DNA of 64,000 bases, from contig JAUMVK010000003.1 of the NCBI GenBank assembly GCA_030530205.1, positions 124,001 to 188,000 on the forward strand, in the 5' to 3' direction. Shown here in pieces: positions 42,945 to 51,522 of this stretch (positions are counted from its first letter, which is position 1; each line of letters starts with the position of its first letter). Origin of the DNA: RGIG3701 sp030530205 (GTDB lineage: Bacteria; Planctomycetota; Planctomycetia; Pirellulales; Thermoguttaceae). A program made the position numbers and the translations under genes. The notes below the pieces were generated by a model. It was given only the letters and a program-made list of their open reading frames with translations, was not told where the DNA came from and did not search any database.

Positions 42945-45290
42945 ATGTTGAAGTACGCCTTTTTTTGTCTCGCCTTCCTTTTTTCTTTTCTCCTGACTGC
43001 CGTCCAGGCGGCCGATTCGGTCCGGGTCGAGTCCCGAAACGGCGCTCCGTGCATCGTGGTGGACGGCCAGCCCGTTCGTCCGCGCGTCTTTTACGGCGGC
43101 CCGATCCGGCGTCCGGTCCAACTGGGGACGGAAACGAAGGTTTTCGATTTTGACTTTTCGCCTCTTGCGGACTCGGAGGGGCGGGGAACGCTCCATTTCC
43201 GTTTCGGGAAAGCCCCCGGAAAGATCCGGCTGGATGATCTCTCGATCCGTGATCTGGAAAGCGGTGAATTCATCGCGGGGCCGGAAACGTTCGAGTCAGA
43301 GGCGGACCTCCGCTTTTGGACCAAGTGGGGAGACCTGAATGACGGAAAGCCCGTCGCGACGGTCGGCGTAAAAGACGGCGCGCTGGAAGTCGAGATCCTC
43401 CCGGAACGCGCGCAAAGCCCGCTCGATTTTCATATTTACCACGTTGCCAACCTGAAACTTTCACCGTCGAAGCGTTACCACGTGCACTTCACGCTGAAGT
43501 CGGATCAGCCGCGCGAGGTGGAAAGCGCGTTTTATCGGCCGGGAAATCCGTTCTTCCTGCTTGCGGGAGTTTCCGACGGGAAGGTCCCCAACGATCTTTT
43601 TGCGGCGCAGATCCAAATGGCGGCGGAGGCGGGCGCGCAGTTCGTTTCCTTTGGGATCCCGTCGATTTGGGAAAAGGAAACTGGGGAGTGGGATCCCCGG
43701 ACGCTGGACCTCCTGGTTCGTCAGGTGCTAGCGGCCAACCCGAACGCTCTGCTGATCCCGCGCATTGGGATGGACGCGCCGGCCTGGTGGCTCAATCAGC
43801 ACCCGGACGAGGAGATGGTCTGGCACGGAGTCACCCCGGAGCGGCTCGCGGCCAAGCACCGGAAGGAGTCCGTTTCGTCGAAACTTTACCGTGAGGCGGC
43901 GTGCAAAGCGTTGGAGCGGACGGTGCGCTACCTCGAGGAGCATTTTGGGCCGAACATGGCGGGCTACCACCCGTGCGGGCAGAATACGGGCGAGTGGTTC
44001 ACCCAGGACACTTGGATGCAGGGCCGTGCATGGTACGCCAAAACTGACCTGAGGGCCTGGCGCGAGTGGCTCCGCGAAAAATACTCCACCGACGCGGCGC
44101 TCCAGAAGGCGTGGAACCGTACCGGCGTGACGCTCGATTCGGCCGAAGTTCCGGAATTTGCAGAGTGGGAAACAGCCATGAAGGAACCGGTCCTGACCGA
44201 TGCGCGTCTCGTCGATTTCAACGAGTTCACGAGCGTCATGATGACCGACACGGTGCTCGATTTCGCGCGGACCATCCGCCAAGCGACCGACGGGAAGCGG
44301 CTCACGGTCTTCTTTTACGGCTACGGCTTCGAGTTCGGACCGTGCTGGAACGGGCCGGCCTACTCCGCGCACTACGCCCTGCGCCGTCTTTTGGACTCGC
44401 CGGACGTGGACGTGATCTGCTCGCCGCAGTCGTACTGGGACCGCAAAGCGGGCGGCGGCGGGCAGTGCATGCTCGTGAGCGAAAGCGTCGCCCTGGCCGG
44501 TAAAATGTACTTGCTCGAGGACGACACACGGACGCACTTGACCCCCGGAAACCAGAATTTTGCGGGCGTGGGTGACGGCGGAAAGACCTGCGAGGAGACC
44601 CGCGAGCTGCTTCGCCGGAACACGGGGGAGTGCGCGTGCAGAAATTACGCCTGCTGGTGGATGGACCTCGGCTCGGCCGGTTGGTACGCGGATCCGGAAC
44701 TTTGGCTGGAAATGAAGGCGCTGAGCAAAATGGACGAGTGGTTCATCCGGAACCCCACGCCGTACGCGCCGGAAGTGGGCGTTTTCATCGACGAAAACGT
44801 CATGATGCGCATTTCCTCCGGGCGTTACACGCGAAAAAGCATTTACGAGCAACGTGCGCCGCTGGCACGGATGGGGGCCTCCTACGCGCAGTACTTCACG
44901 GAAGACCTGACCTCCGGGACGCTTAAAAAACTGGGCCGCCAGCCGAAACTCTGCGTGATGCTCCACGCGGAATTTTACACGCCGGACGAACGAGTGGAAA
45001 TTGAGCGGAAAGTCGGGAAGGAATCGCTCGTTTGGGTTTCCATGGACGGGATTTCGACCGAGGACCTTCGAAAAGAAGCGACTCGCCGCGGCGTGCATCT
45101 TTTCGCCGACGCGGACTGCAACGTCTGGGCGAACGGGCCGTTCATCGTTCTGCACGCCTCGCAGGACGGGCCGGTTCACGTCGCTCCCAAGCCCGGGTTC
45201 ACTAAAATGTTCGACGAAATTTCCGGTCAGGAAGTTTCCGGAACGGTGGAGATGGAACTGGGCGAAACGAAAGTGATCCGTTGCCGGTAA
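42945..45290 (+). CDS. Secreted GH42-like glycoside hydrolase
   Basis: A 781-residue protein from the ATG at 42945 (GAGG nine bases upstream) with signal peptide MLKYAFFCLAFLFSFLLTAVQA. An N-terminal carbohydrate-binding-like beta-sandwich is followed by a TIM barrel with features of clan GH-A family 42 and relatives. These are the early IPSIWEKETGEWD, the acid/base candidate Glu350 in CGQNTGEW, DFNEFTSVMMTD, and the nucleophile candidate Glu525 in MYLLEDDTRTH. The C-terminal part resembles the trimerisation and beta domains of GH42 enzymes. Beta-galactosidase activity is the default guess, but related new families exist. A palindrome sits immediately upstream and may affect its expression. 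Confidence 0.75.
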   Translation: MLKYAFFCLAFLFSFLLTAVQAADSVRVESRNGAPCIVVDGQPVRPRVFYGGPIRRPVQLGTETKVFDFDFSPLADSEGRGTLHFRFGKAPGKIRLDDLSIRDLESGEFIAGPETFESEADLRFWTKWGDLNDGKPVATVGVKDGALEVEILPERAQSPLDFHIYHVANLKLSPSKRYHVHFTLKSDQPREVESAFYRPGNPFFLLAGVSDGKVPNDLFAAQIQMAAEAGAQFVSFGIPSIWEKETGEWDPRTLDLLVRQVLAANPNALLIPRIGMDAPAWWLNQHPDEEMVWHGVTPERLAAKHRKESVSSKLYREAACKALERTVRYLEEHFGPNMAGYHPCGQNTGEWFTQDTWMQGRAWYAKTDLRAWREWLREKYSTDAALQKAWNRTGVTLDSAEVPEFAEWETAMKEPVLTDARLVDFNEFTSVMMTDTVLDFARTIRQATDGKRLTVFFYGYGFEFGPCWNGPAYSAHYALRRLLDSPDVDVICSPQSYWDRKAGGGGQCMLVSESVALAGKMYLLEDDTRTHLTPGNQNFAGVGDGGKTCEETRELLRRNTGECACRNYACWWMDLGSAGWYADPELWLEMKALSKMDEWFIRNPTPYAPEVGVFIDENVMMRISSGRYTRKSIYEQRAPLARMGASYAQYFTEDLTSGTLKKLGRQPKLCVMLHAEFYTPDERVEIERKVGKESLVWVSMDGISTEDLRKEATRRGVHLFADADCNVWANGPFIVLHASQDGPVHVAPKPGFTKMFDEISGQEVSGTVEMELGETKVIRCR

Positions 45291-45434
45291 GAGTACCCCC
45301 CTCCTTGAAAATATTTTGTTTTCTGCTAAAATAGACATTTACCTGACAGCTGAAACCGTTCCTTTAAGGTCAATTTGGTGAATATATGTCAGGACCGAAG
45401 CTTTTTTATCGCAACTTTTTTAGGAGAAAAAAGT

Positions 45435-45665
45435 ATGGAATCCAAAAGAGTTTACATTCAAAAGTGCCCCACGTGCGGTCGTCGGATGCAGGTCCAGGTA
45501 CGCTACCTTGGCCTGACGCTGACCTGTCCGCATTGTCAAGGACGTTTTGTGGCTCAAGATCCAAATTCCGTTCATGGAGACGTTGAGGATCCTTCGGCAA
45601 CCAATCTTTCGAACGTTATGCAGAAACTCGAAGATAATTTGCAAAAATCCGGGATTCTGAACTGA
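45435..45665 (+). CDS. Small double-CxxC zinc-ribbon protein
   Basis: A 76-residue protein from the ATG at 45435 (TAGGAG upstream); the frame back to 45375 is less likely. A compact zinc ribbon is formed by CPTCGRRM and CPHCQGRF, spaced 19 residues. An acidic stretch and a C-terminal helix (NVMQKLEDNLQKSGIL) follow. Small zinc ribbons of this kind are frequent in planctomycetes. Function is not known; nucleic-acid or protein binding is possible. Confidence 0.75.
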   Translation: MESKRVYIQKCPTCGRRMQVQVRYLGLTLTCPHCQGRFVAQDPNSVHGDVEDPSATNLSNVMQKLEDNLQKSGILN

Positions 45666-45685
45666 TTCATTTCTCTTCTTTTTTT

Positions 45686-45722
45686 GCCGCAGACCCCATA
45701 AAGAGGCCTGCGGTTTTTTTGT
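45686..45722 (+). terminator. Intrinsic terminator
   Basis: GCCGCAG(A)CC pairs with GGCCTGCGG around a short loop and is followed by seven Ts. It ends the zinc-ribbon transcript and lies against the end of the convergent membrane-protein gene. Confidence 0.85.
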
Positions 45723-45725
45723 GCT

Positions 45726-47438
45726 TTATTGCAGCCGTCGCAGCTCAAAATCTTTGTTTTCGTACACCAGCTCAAAATCCTGAATGCCGTTTGGAACGTT
45801 CTGGATGATTTGACGGTTTTTCAGATCATTTTTGTTGCGGACGAGGTACTTCGCGCCGTATTCTTTTGCCAGGTAACCGAATTTTTGTTTCGGCATCAAT
45901 GTAAAAGACGCGACGCGGCCATATTGCTGCGTTGGGTTGGATGGGTCAAAACCATAAAATTGGTCCTGCATACGGCCCCACCAGTCCCAAATGCCCTGAG
46001 CATCCTGTGGCACATCTTTCCAGACGCCAACAGAGGGCCGGCGCGCGAACCAGTGGAACGTCCGGACGGTGTACGGAACGATGAAAACGTCCGTTGGTTC
46101 CGTGTTTTCCTGAATGAACTGGCAGAGGTCGATCCACGACTGGCCGCAGGCCGCGCCGGAGCAGGAACGGGGCTTCATCGGTTTGGCGAAACGTTTTGAG
46201 GATTCCCAAACCTGGAACGAGACCAGCGTGATGAGCAAAACGACGAGGAACTTCCTCCGGCGGTTTAGCATTCTCTCGATGGAACGGTTTTCCCGGCGCA
46301 GGGTTTTTCTTTCCTCTTTCGTCAGTTTGCGTTCGTTCGCATCGGTTTTTTCGGTTGGAATCGTCACCGCGTGAGTGGCATATTCCACGCACAAAACCGC
46401 GGCGCCAAGCGGAATCATGACGTCCACCGTCCGGAACCAGTAATAGCGTAAAAGCGAGGCGGTGAGGTCCGGCGCGGCATTCATGCAAAGATTGATCCCC
46501 CAACCGCACAGACCGATCAAAAGCGTGGCGTAAATGAAAGTCCGAAAGGTCATTTCACCGTTGGAGTACCGCGGCCGCGCAATCAGGAAGTGCCACATCA
46601 GGAGCAAAATGCCGAAGTAAAGAAGTTTCTGCGGCGTTTTCTGAGCGATGAAACTCAAAAGCAGATGATGCGGCAAACGTTCATAGACGTAAAGTTTCGT
46701 GGCATTTTGAGCGACTTCGGCGGAAACGTTCTGATTGAGCTGAAGGGCGGGAAGGAGTGCGGGAAGCGTCAGGAGACCTGCCAGGATCAGCCCCGGCAGG
46801 ATGGAATAAAACGTGGGAAGGAAGCATTTCGCGAGGTCCTCGGCCGTACCGCTCTTTTTCAGACTTCGCTCGTAGTCTTTCAGGATCAGCCAGGCAATTC
46901 CGAGCGCGACGAGGCACCAGCCGCCGACAAGTACGTGGAACATGGCGGAAAAGCCGAGCAAGATCAGAGCCGTATTCCAATGGTTCCGAATGACGGCACC
47001 CAGCGCGAAAAAGATCAGGACGAACGCGAAGCCTTTCGCCTCTACGCCACCCACGACCCACTCACCCGCAAACGAGCAGTTCTGACTCAGGAAGAGGAAA
47101 AGGCCGGCACTCAAAAAAGCAAGACCAAAACGGGAGAAAAACGGGCGGACCATCCAGACCCAACCCCAAGCCAGTCCGAACCAGGTGATGATCCGACCGA
47201 TCCACGCGACGGCATTCATAGGGAGAAAAAGCGTCAGCCAGCCAAACGTCCAGTAAAACACTCCGTGGGCATCGGGGGAGTCGAGGAAAAAATCGTTCTG
47301 AACGTAATCCGGATTCCAGAAATGAGCGGCTTTCCCGAGGTAGTGCGCCTCATTGGTGTCTGGGACGGCATAAGCTCCGTAAAGTGCGAAAAGGAGGAAA
47401 ATCAATGTAATTTCCAAAAAATTCTTAAAAAGTTTCAT
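45726..47438 (-). CDS. Polytopic membrane protein with extracytoplasmic C-terminal domain
   Basis: A 570-residue protein with about ten hydrophobic segments over residues 8-385, beginning NFLEITLIFLLFALYGAYA. A soluble C-terminal region follows (FIQENTEPTDVFIVPYTVRTFHWFARRPSVGVWKDVP). This plan resembles planctomycete DUF6798-type and GT-C-like polytopic proteins, in which a periplasmic domain follows the membrane part. The early DTNEAHYLGKA loop contains acidic residues where GT-C enzymes bind metal and lipid-phosphate, but this is weak evidence for a glycosyltransferase. A basic cytoplasmic insert (KTDANERKLTKEERKTLRREN) precedes the last helix. Confidence 0.65.
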   Translation of the reverse strand: MKLFKNFLEITLIFLLFALYGAYAVPDTNEAHYLGKAAHFWNPDYVQNDFFLDSPDAHGVFYWTFGWLTLFLPMNAVAWIGRIITWFGLAWGWVWMVRPFFSRFGLAFLSAGLFLFLSQNCSFAGEWVVGGVEAKGFAFVLIFFALGAVIRNHWNTALILLGFSAMFHVLVGGWCLVALGIAWLILKDYERSLKKSGTAEDLAKCFLPTFYSILPGLILAGLLTLPALLPALQLNQNVSAEVAQNATKLYVYERLPHHLLLSFIAQKTPQKLLYFGILLLMWHFLIARPRYSNGEMTFRTFIYATLLIGLCGWGINLCMNAAPDLTASLLRYYWFRTVDVMIPLGAAVLCVEYATHAVTIPTEKTDANERKLTKEERKTLRRENRSIERMLNRRRKFLVVLLITLVSFQVWESSKRFAKPMKPRSCSGAACGQSWIDLCQFIQENTEPTDVFIVPYTVRTFHWFARRPSVGVWKDVPQDAQGIWDWWGRMQDQFYGFDPSNPTQQYGRVASFTLMPKQKFGYLAKEYGAKYLVRNKNDLKNRQIIQNVPNGIQDFELVYENKDFELRRLQ

Positions 47439-47536
47439 GAAAAACCTTTAACCCTCTTGAAAATTTGAAGTCTGTATGATAAAATTTTAAAAGGAAACTC
47501 GACGTTTAATAGTATTTTCAGCGTCACAAGTATAAA

Positions 47537-48106
47537 ATGGAAAATCAATACTCATTTCTCGCGCGATTTTTGCTCTGGCCCTTTTTGCCACAGTATAAGG
47601 TGAACGTTGTAAACGAACTTACACCGGCCTTTTTGCGTGAAATCAATGTTCAGCACATTTTACTCGACGTGGACTGCACGTTAAAGCGTTATGATGCGGA
47701 TTTTCTCGAGGACTGGGTTTTGGAGTGGCTCGAATCGCTGGAGATCGCGGACGTTGACGTCTGCCTGCTCTCGAACGGGAAAAAAAGCCGCATCGGAAAA
47801 CTCGCGGATATGTATCACCTCGAATACGAAGCGATGGCACTGAAACCGCTTCCCTGTGGCTGCTGGCGCGTCATAAAACGAAAAGGGTGGGACCGTGAAG
47901 CGACGGCGATCGTGGGAGATCAGCTTATGGCGGACATCGCGGCTGGTAATTTGGCGGGAATCAAAACGATTCACGTGACGCCAATTCACCCGGAAACGGA
48001 ACCGATTTTCACGCGGATCAAACGGCCTTTGGAACGACTCGTTTTCCGGTACTGTATGGTTCACCGCGAAGAGGTAAGCGTGGAAAACAGGGAAACCATG
48101 GATTAA
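47537..48106 (+). CDS. yqeG: YqeG-family HAD phosphatase
   Basis: A 189-residue HAD IIIA-type phosphatase. Motif I is LLDVDCTLKRYD, with nucleophile Asp44 and Asp46; motif II is CLLSNG; the lysine lies in MALKPLP; and motif IV is IVGDQLMADIAAGNLAG. The N-terminal FLLWPFLPQYKVNVVNELTP is typical of YqeG/Gep4. In mitochondria and cyanobacteria this family dephosphorylates phosphatidylglycerophosphate, a step in cardiolipin and phosphatidylglycerol synthesis. It stands alone and diverges from the membrane-protein gene. Confidence 0.88.
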   Translation: MENQYSFLARFLLWPFLPQYKVNVVNELTPAFLREINVQHILLDVDCTLKRYDADFLEDWVLEWLESLEIADVDVCLLSNGKKSRIGKLADMYHLEYEAMALKPLPCGCWRVIKRKGWDREATAIVGDQLMADIAAGNLAGIKTIHVTPIHPETEPIFTRIKRPLERLVFRYCMVHREEVSVENRETMD

Positions 48107-48248
48107 CAGTTCAGCCGGAACTCCCGCTCCTGAGAACATAATGATCCTGATTTTTTGTCTCGTTTTCCCCTTAAAACATACTGCACAAAAAAACCTCCAT
48201 GAAAACTCACAGAGGTCCAATGTGTTGAAAATGAAGAAAAAGGGCAAA

Positions 48249-48470
48249 TTATTTTTTCTTGACTTTTCCAGCTTCTTCTTCAGCCGGAGCTTCTTTTTTC
48301 TTCTTTTTCATCTGCAGTTTGTAAACGCGCACTTTAGCCAGACCCACAGGACTTTCGCCCTCGGACCAACGATCCGTTGACTGAAGTTTTTCAATACGCT
48401 CCGCACGAGTAAGAACACTTCTCGTACGAATCAACGCGGCGCGGACTTTCAGGCTTTTATCAATCGTCAT
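48249..48470 (-). CDS. PVC-type small basic protein
   Basis: A 73-residue protein from the ATG at 48470 (GGAG about nine bases upstream). The core MTIDKSLKVRAALIRTRSVLTRAERIEKL, with WSEGESPVGLAKVRV, matches the small basic protein family conserved in Chlamydiae, Verrucomicrobia and Planctomycetes, proposed to be ribosome-associated. The C-terminus is a Lys/Glu-rich tail. It supports the taxonomic placement. Confidence 0.82.
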   Translation of the reverse strand: MTIDKSLKVRAALIRTRSVLTRAERIEKLQSTDRWSEGESPVGLAKVRVYKLQMKKKKKEAPAEEEAGKVKKK

Positions 48471-48641
48471 CTTCTGAATCTCCACAAAATTACGAATATT
48501 AACTGAATATAAATCTGATTACATTAATCAAGAACACAGATTATACTCAATTTTCTGATAAAATCAAGGGGGGGTGACTGAAAATCCTTAAAACTTCTTA
48601 AAACCTCAAAAACAAAGAAGATCAAATCCTTGTTTCATCGA

Positions 48642-48944
48642 TCATCGAGTTAAAACTTCCTGGATTTTCTCCCGAAGTTCCGCCTCATCAATTCCCGTGA
48701 TGAGGAATTTTTTGCGTGAGTCCGTTTCACCGCTGACGAGCGTGATTTGTGATTTTTTCAGCTTTAGCAGTTTGGCTAAAACCTCCAAAATCGCTTTGTT
48801 GGCTTTTCCTTTTTCGGGAATTTGCGTGCAGCAGACTTTCAGCATTCCGTCCGTAACGTCACGAATTTCGTTTTTTTTCGATCCGGGAGCGCCTTTAACG
48901 GGAAGGATCACGCCTTCGGGAGTCGTTTCCAGTGTGGGTTCCAA
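48642..48944 (-). CDS. DUF167 (YggU) family protein
   Basis: A 100-residue DUF167 protein. Diagnostic stretches are LPVKGAPGSKKNEI, LKVCCTQIPEKGKANKAILEVLAKLL and ITLVSGETDSRKKFLITG. The fold is known structurally but the function is not. Its start is nine bases after the stop of the upstream acidic redoxin-like gene, so the two are translationally close and probably co-transcribed. Confidence 0.9.
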   Translation of the reverse strand: MEPTLETTPEGVILPVKGAPGSKKNEIRDVTDGMLKVCCTQIPEKGKANKAILEVLAKLLKLKKSQITLVSGETDSRKKFLITGIDEAELREKIQEVLTR

Positions 48945-48953
48945 ACTTCCTCC

Positions 48954-51260
48954 TTAAAGGTCCAGGTTCAGCTCATCGAGTAAATCCTCGGCGGTTTCCT
49001 CAGCCTTTTCCTTCACTTTTTCTTTGACCTTTTTGGCCTTTTCAACAGGTGCTTCGTCCTCATCGACGTCTATTTCCGGGGCTTCATTATCCTCCTCGTC
49101 TGCGGGTGACTCGATCGCTTCGGTATTATCCGCATTGTCTTCCTCTTCCGCATCATCAGCCTCACCAGGATTTTCATCGTCTGAAGCCTTGGAAACCGGG
49201 CCGTAAGTGGTTTCCAGGTACTTCAAAAGATCCATTGGCTGAATGTTCCCGTTTTCGATTTTTCCTTCCGCGTTCACAAGGACTTTGGTCGGGAAAGTTG
49301 GAACACAGAGTTTTTCGATTGCTGGATTTTCTGTATTGTTTCCTTCAAAAACCATCGGCCACGGAATCTGCTTGAGCAGATCGTCCATTGCGTCGGTTTT
49401 TTCTTCAGGAACGATTCCAATGACTTCCAATCCGCGGGAATGGAACGCGAGGTAGATCTGATACACAAGCCCCAGATCCTGAAGCTGATCCCTGGAACTC
49501 ATCTGGAAACAGTAAATCAGGAGCGTTTTGCCAACGAAATCAGCCGTTTTGATCGTTTTCCCGTCGTAGGTTTCGAGGGTCAGGTCGGGTGTTTTCCCGG
49601 TGATTTCCCGCTGGTCCAGAATCTTCTGCAGGAATTTGGCCATTTCTTTGAGTTTAGGTTCATCCGAAGTATTCAGGGTTTCAATGGCCGATTCAAAAAT
49701 CGCGCGTGATTCTTCTTTGGGAAGTGCGTCTTCAGTCAAAGCGACCATCTGAACAGTTGCGAGAACGAAATCCTGACTGACACATTTTTCCTCAATGCCC
49801 TTTTTCGTGTGTTCGAGCATCCGGTTCACGTACTCTTTCAGTTCTTCGGGCGTTGGTTCTTCGGTGAGTTGAGCCAATTCCATTTGAATCAGGATGGATT
49901 CCATCGTCCACAAAATGTCTTTGGGAGCGTTCGGGCGGATTTCTTCCACGAACTCACGCATATCAGCGATTTTTGCCGCGTCGATCTGGAACAGATTGGC
50001 CAGGCTTTGCACTTTCCATGAAACGCCCTCTCTCCACTGTTCATCCGTCAAATCGTCCAGCGCCAGCATTTGGTTGGAAGCCGCCAGTTTTGCCTGAAAG
50101 ACTTTTTCGAGGAACGTTTTTGCCTGCGTCATCATGATTTCCTGATTCGACCGATCCAAATCCTCCGGACTAATGGAATCCAGACCGACAAGAAACGCAT
50201 GCAGTTCTTCAAACGTTGCATTTTCAGGGACTTTCAACTCCTGATCCAAGTCTGCCAATTTGACCATTTTAGCGTTTTGTGGAGCTTCGGCTTCTTTGGT
50301 TTCCGCCTCAGCGTCGTCGTCATCGTCATCATCGTCGTCGTCAGCATCTTCAGCGTTCTCTGCCACTACTTCTGCGCTTTCGTCGGCTTCTTCTTCCATA
50401 TCAGAATCAATGCTGTCAACAATTTGGTCGATAGAATCCGGAATGGAATCGTCAATCTCTTCGTCGGTCTTTACGGATTCACTCTTCTTTAGCTCCTCGT
50501 TAAGGGTTTCTTCGGAGGATTCCAGCACTTCATTAACAGACTTTTCAATTGAGTCTTCGTCCACTTCCATACGGGAGGTTTCAACGACACCGTCAATATG
50601 TTCGTTTAAATTGTCGGCCTCTACTTCTGCCGTTGCTTCTTCGACACTTTTCTGAATGTCTTCTTTTGAAGCCTGCTTGAGTGCAGTCTTGGCTTCTTCC
50701 GGAACGTCCGGATTGTCCAGAACGTGTTTGATGGCTTCTTCATGCAGAGAATCAGAGGAAACCTCTTTGGAATCAGGAGTGGCTTTTTCCGGGTTAGGGG
50801 TTTCTTTCTCAAGGATCGAAGATTCCGGCTTTTCTTCGGCTTTTTCTTTTACAGCCGGTGCGGGAGATTCTTCAGTTTTCTCCTTCACCGTCGGAGCCGG
50901 CTTTTCTTTCGATTCTTCCTTGGCAGCCGGAGCAGGGGCTTTTTCGGCCTTTTCTTTTACTGCCGGAGCCGGCTTTTCTTTCGATTCTTCCTTGACAGCC
51001 GGAGCAGGGGCTTTTTCTGGAGTCTCTACTACAGCCGGAGCGAGCGATTCTTCGGCTTTTTGTTCAGCTGCTGCAGGGGTTGGCTTCTGGTCAGAGGGAT
51101 CGCTTTGGGGTGAAATCTGGCGTACACGATTTTCGATCTGCTGCTGACGGATCGGGCGGCGAAAAACCCGTTGGGCGTTGCATTCACAGACCAGAGTGAA
51201 CGAGATTGCCACCGCGAGGAAAGAAACGTATAAAACCAGTTTTTTGGGTAAGATGTGCAT
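48954..51260 (-). CDS. Exported acidic protein with a thioredoxin-fold domain lacking CxxC
   Basis: A 768-residue protein with signal peptide MHILPKKLVLYVSFLAVAISF and a Cys near cleavage (VCECNAQ). Residues 50-160 are low-complexity repeats of APAVKEESKEKPAP type. Residues 170-330 are very acidic, including a run of nine Asp. Residues 340-560 form a helical region, and residues about 565-690 a redoxin-like domain (PDLTLETYDGKTIKTADFVGKTLLIYCF...VPTFPTKVLVNAEGKI). The active-site position reads CFQMSS rather than CxxC, so thiol-disulfide exchange is unlikely. An acidic tail ends the protein. It may act as an envelope scaffold or binding protein; function unknown. Confidence 0.7.
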   Translation of the reverse strand: MHILPKKLVLYVSFLAVAISFTLVCECNAQRVFRRPIRQQQIENRVRQISPQSDPSDQKPTPAAAEQKAEESLAPAVVETPEKAPAPAVKEESKEKPAPAVKEKAEKAPAPAAKEESKEKPAPTVKEKTEESPAPAVKEKAEEKPESSILEKETPNPEKATPDSKEVSSDSLHEEAIKHVLDNPDVPEEAKTALKQASKEDIQKSVEEATAEVEADNLNEHIDGVVETSRMEVDEDSIEKSVNEVLESSEETLNEELKKSESVKTDEEIDDSIPDSIDQIVDSIDSDMEEEADESAEVVAENAEDADDDDDDDDDDAEAETKEAEAPQNAKMVKLADLDQELKVPENATFEELHAFLVGLDSISPEDLDRSNQEIMMTQAKTFLEKVFQAKLAASNQMLALDDLTDEQWREGVSWKVQSLANLFQIDAAKIADMREFVEEIRPNAPKDILWTMESILIQMELAQLTEEPTPEELKEYVNRMLEHTKKGIEEKCVSQDFVLATVQMVALTEDALPKEESRAIFESAIETLNTSDEPKLKEMAKFLQKILDQREITGKTPDLTLETYDGKTIKTADFVGKTLLIYCFQMSSRDQLQDLGLVYQIYLAFHSRGLEVIGIVPEEKTDAMDDLLKQIPWPMVFEGNNTENPAIEKLCVPTFPTKVLVNAEGKIENGNIQPMDLLKYLETTYGPVSKASDDENPGEADDAEEEDNADNTEAIESPADEEDNEAPEIDVDEDEAPVEKAKKVKEKVKEKAEETAEDLLDELNLDL

Positions 51261-51522
51261 TTCTTGAAATCCTTTTTAAAATTTTTTTGTTCCGGGCAAA
51301 AAAACACTTTTGAAATAAAAATAGCGTATTCAAAACTTTCTGTCAAGAGGAAATAAAAGAAAATATGGATTGGCCCTTGAATTAATCGGACTTTCCTTAA
51401 AAAATTTACTAAATTTTTACGTTCATCTTCCCCCGTCCCCCTAGCGTTTTCTTGAAAAAACGTTAAAATTATTCCTATATTGGAATTAATTGTAAAACAC
51501 AACAAACAAATAAAATAGTTAA
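51261..51522. other. Divergent intergenic region
   Basis: An AT-rich gap between the acidic exported protein and the acyl-ligase gene. AT-rich boxes near 51460-51480 could serve as a promoter for the ligase. No repeats are seen here. Confidence 0.4.
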
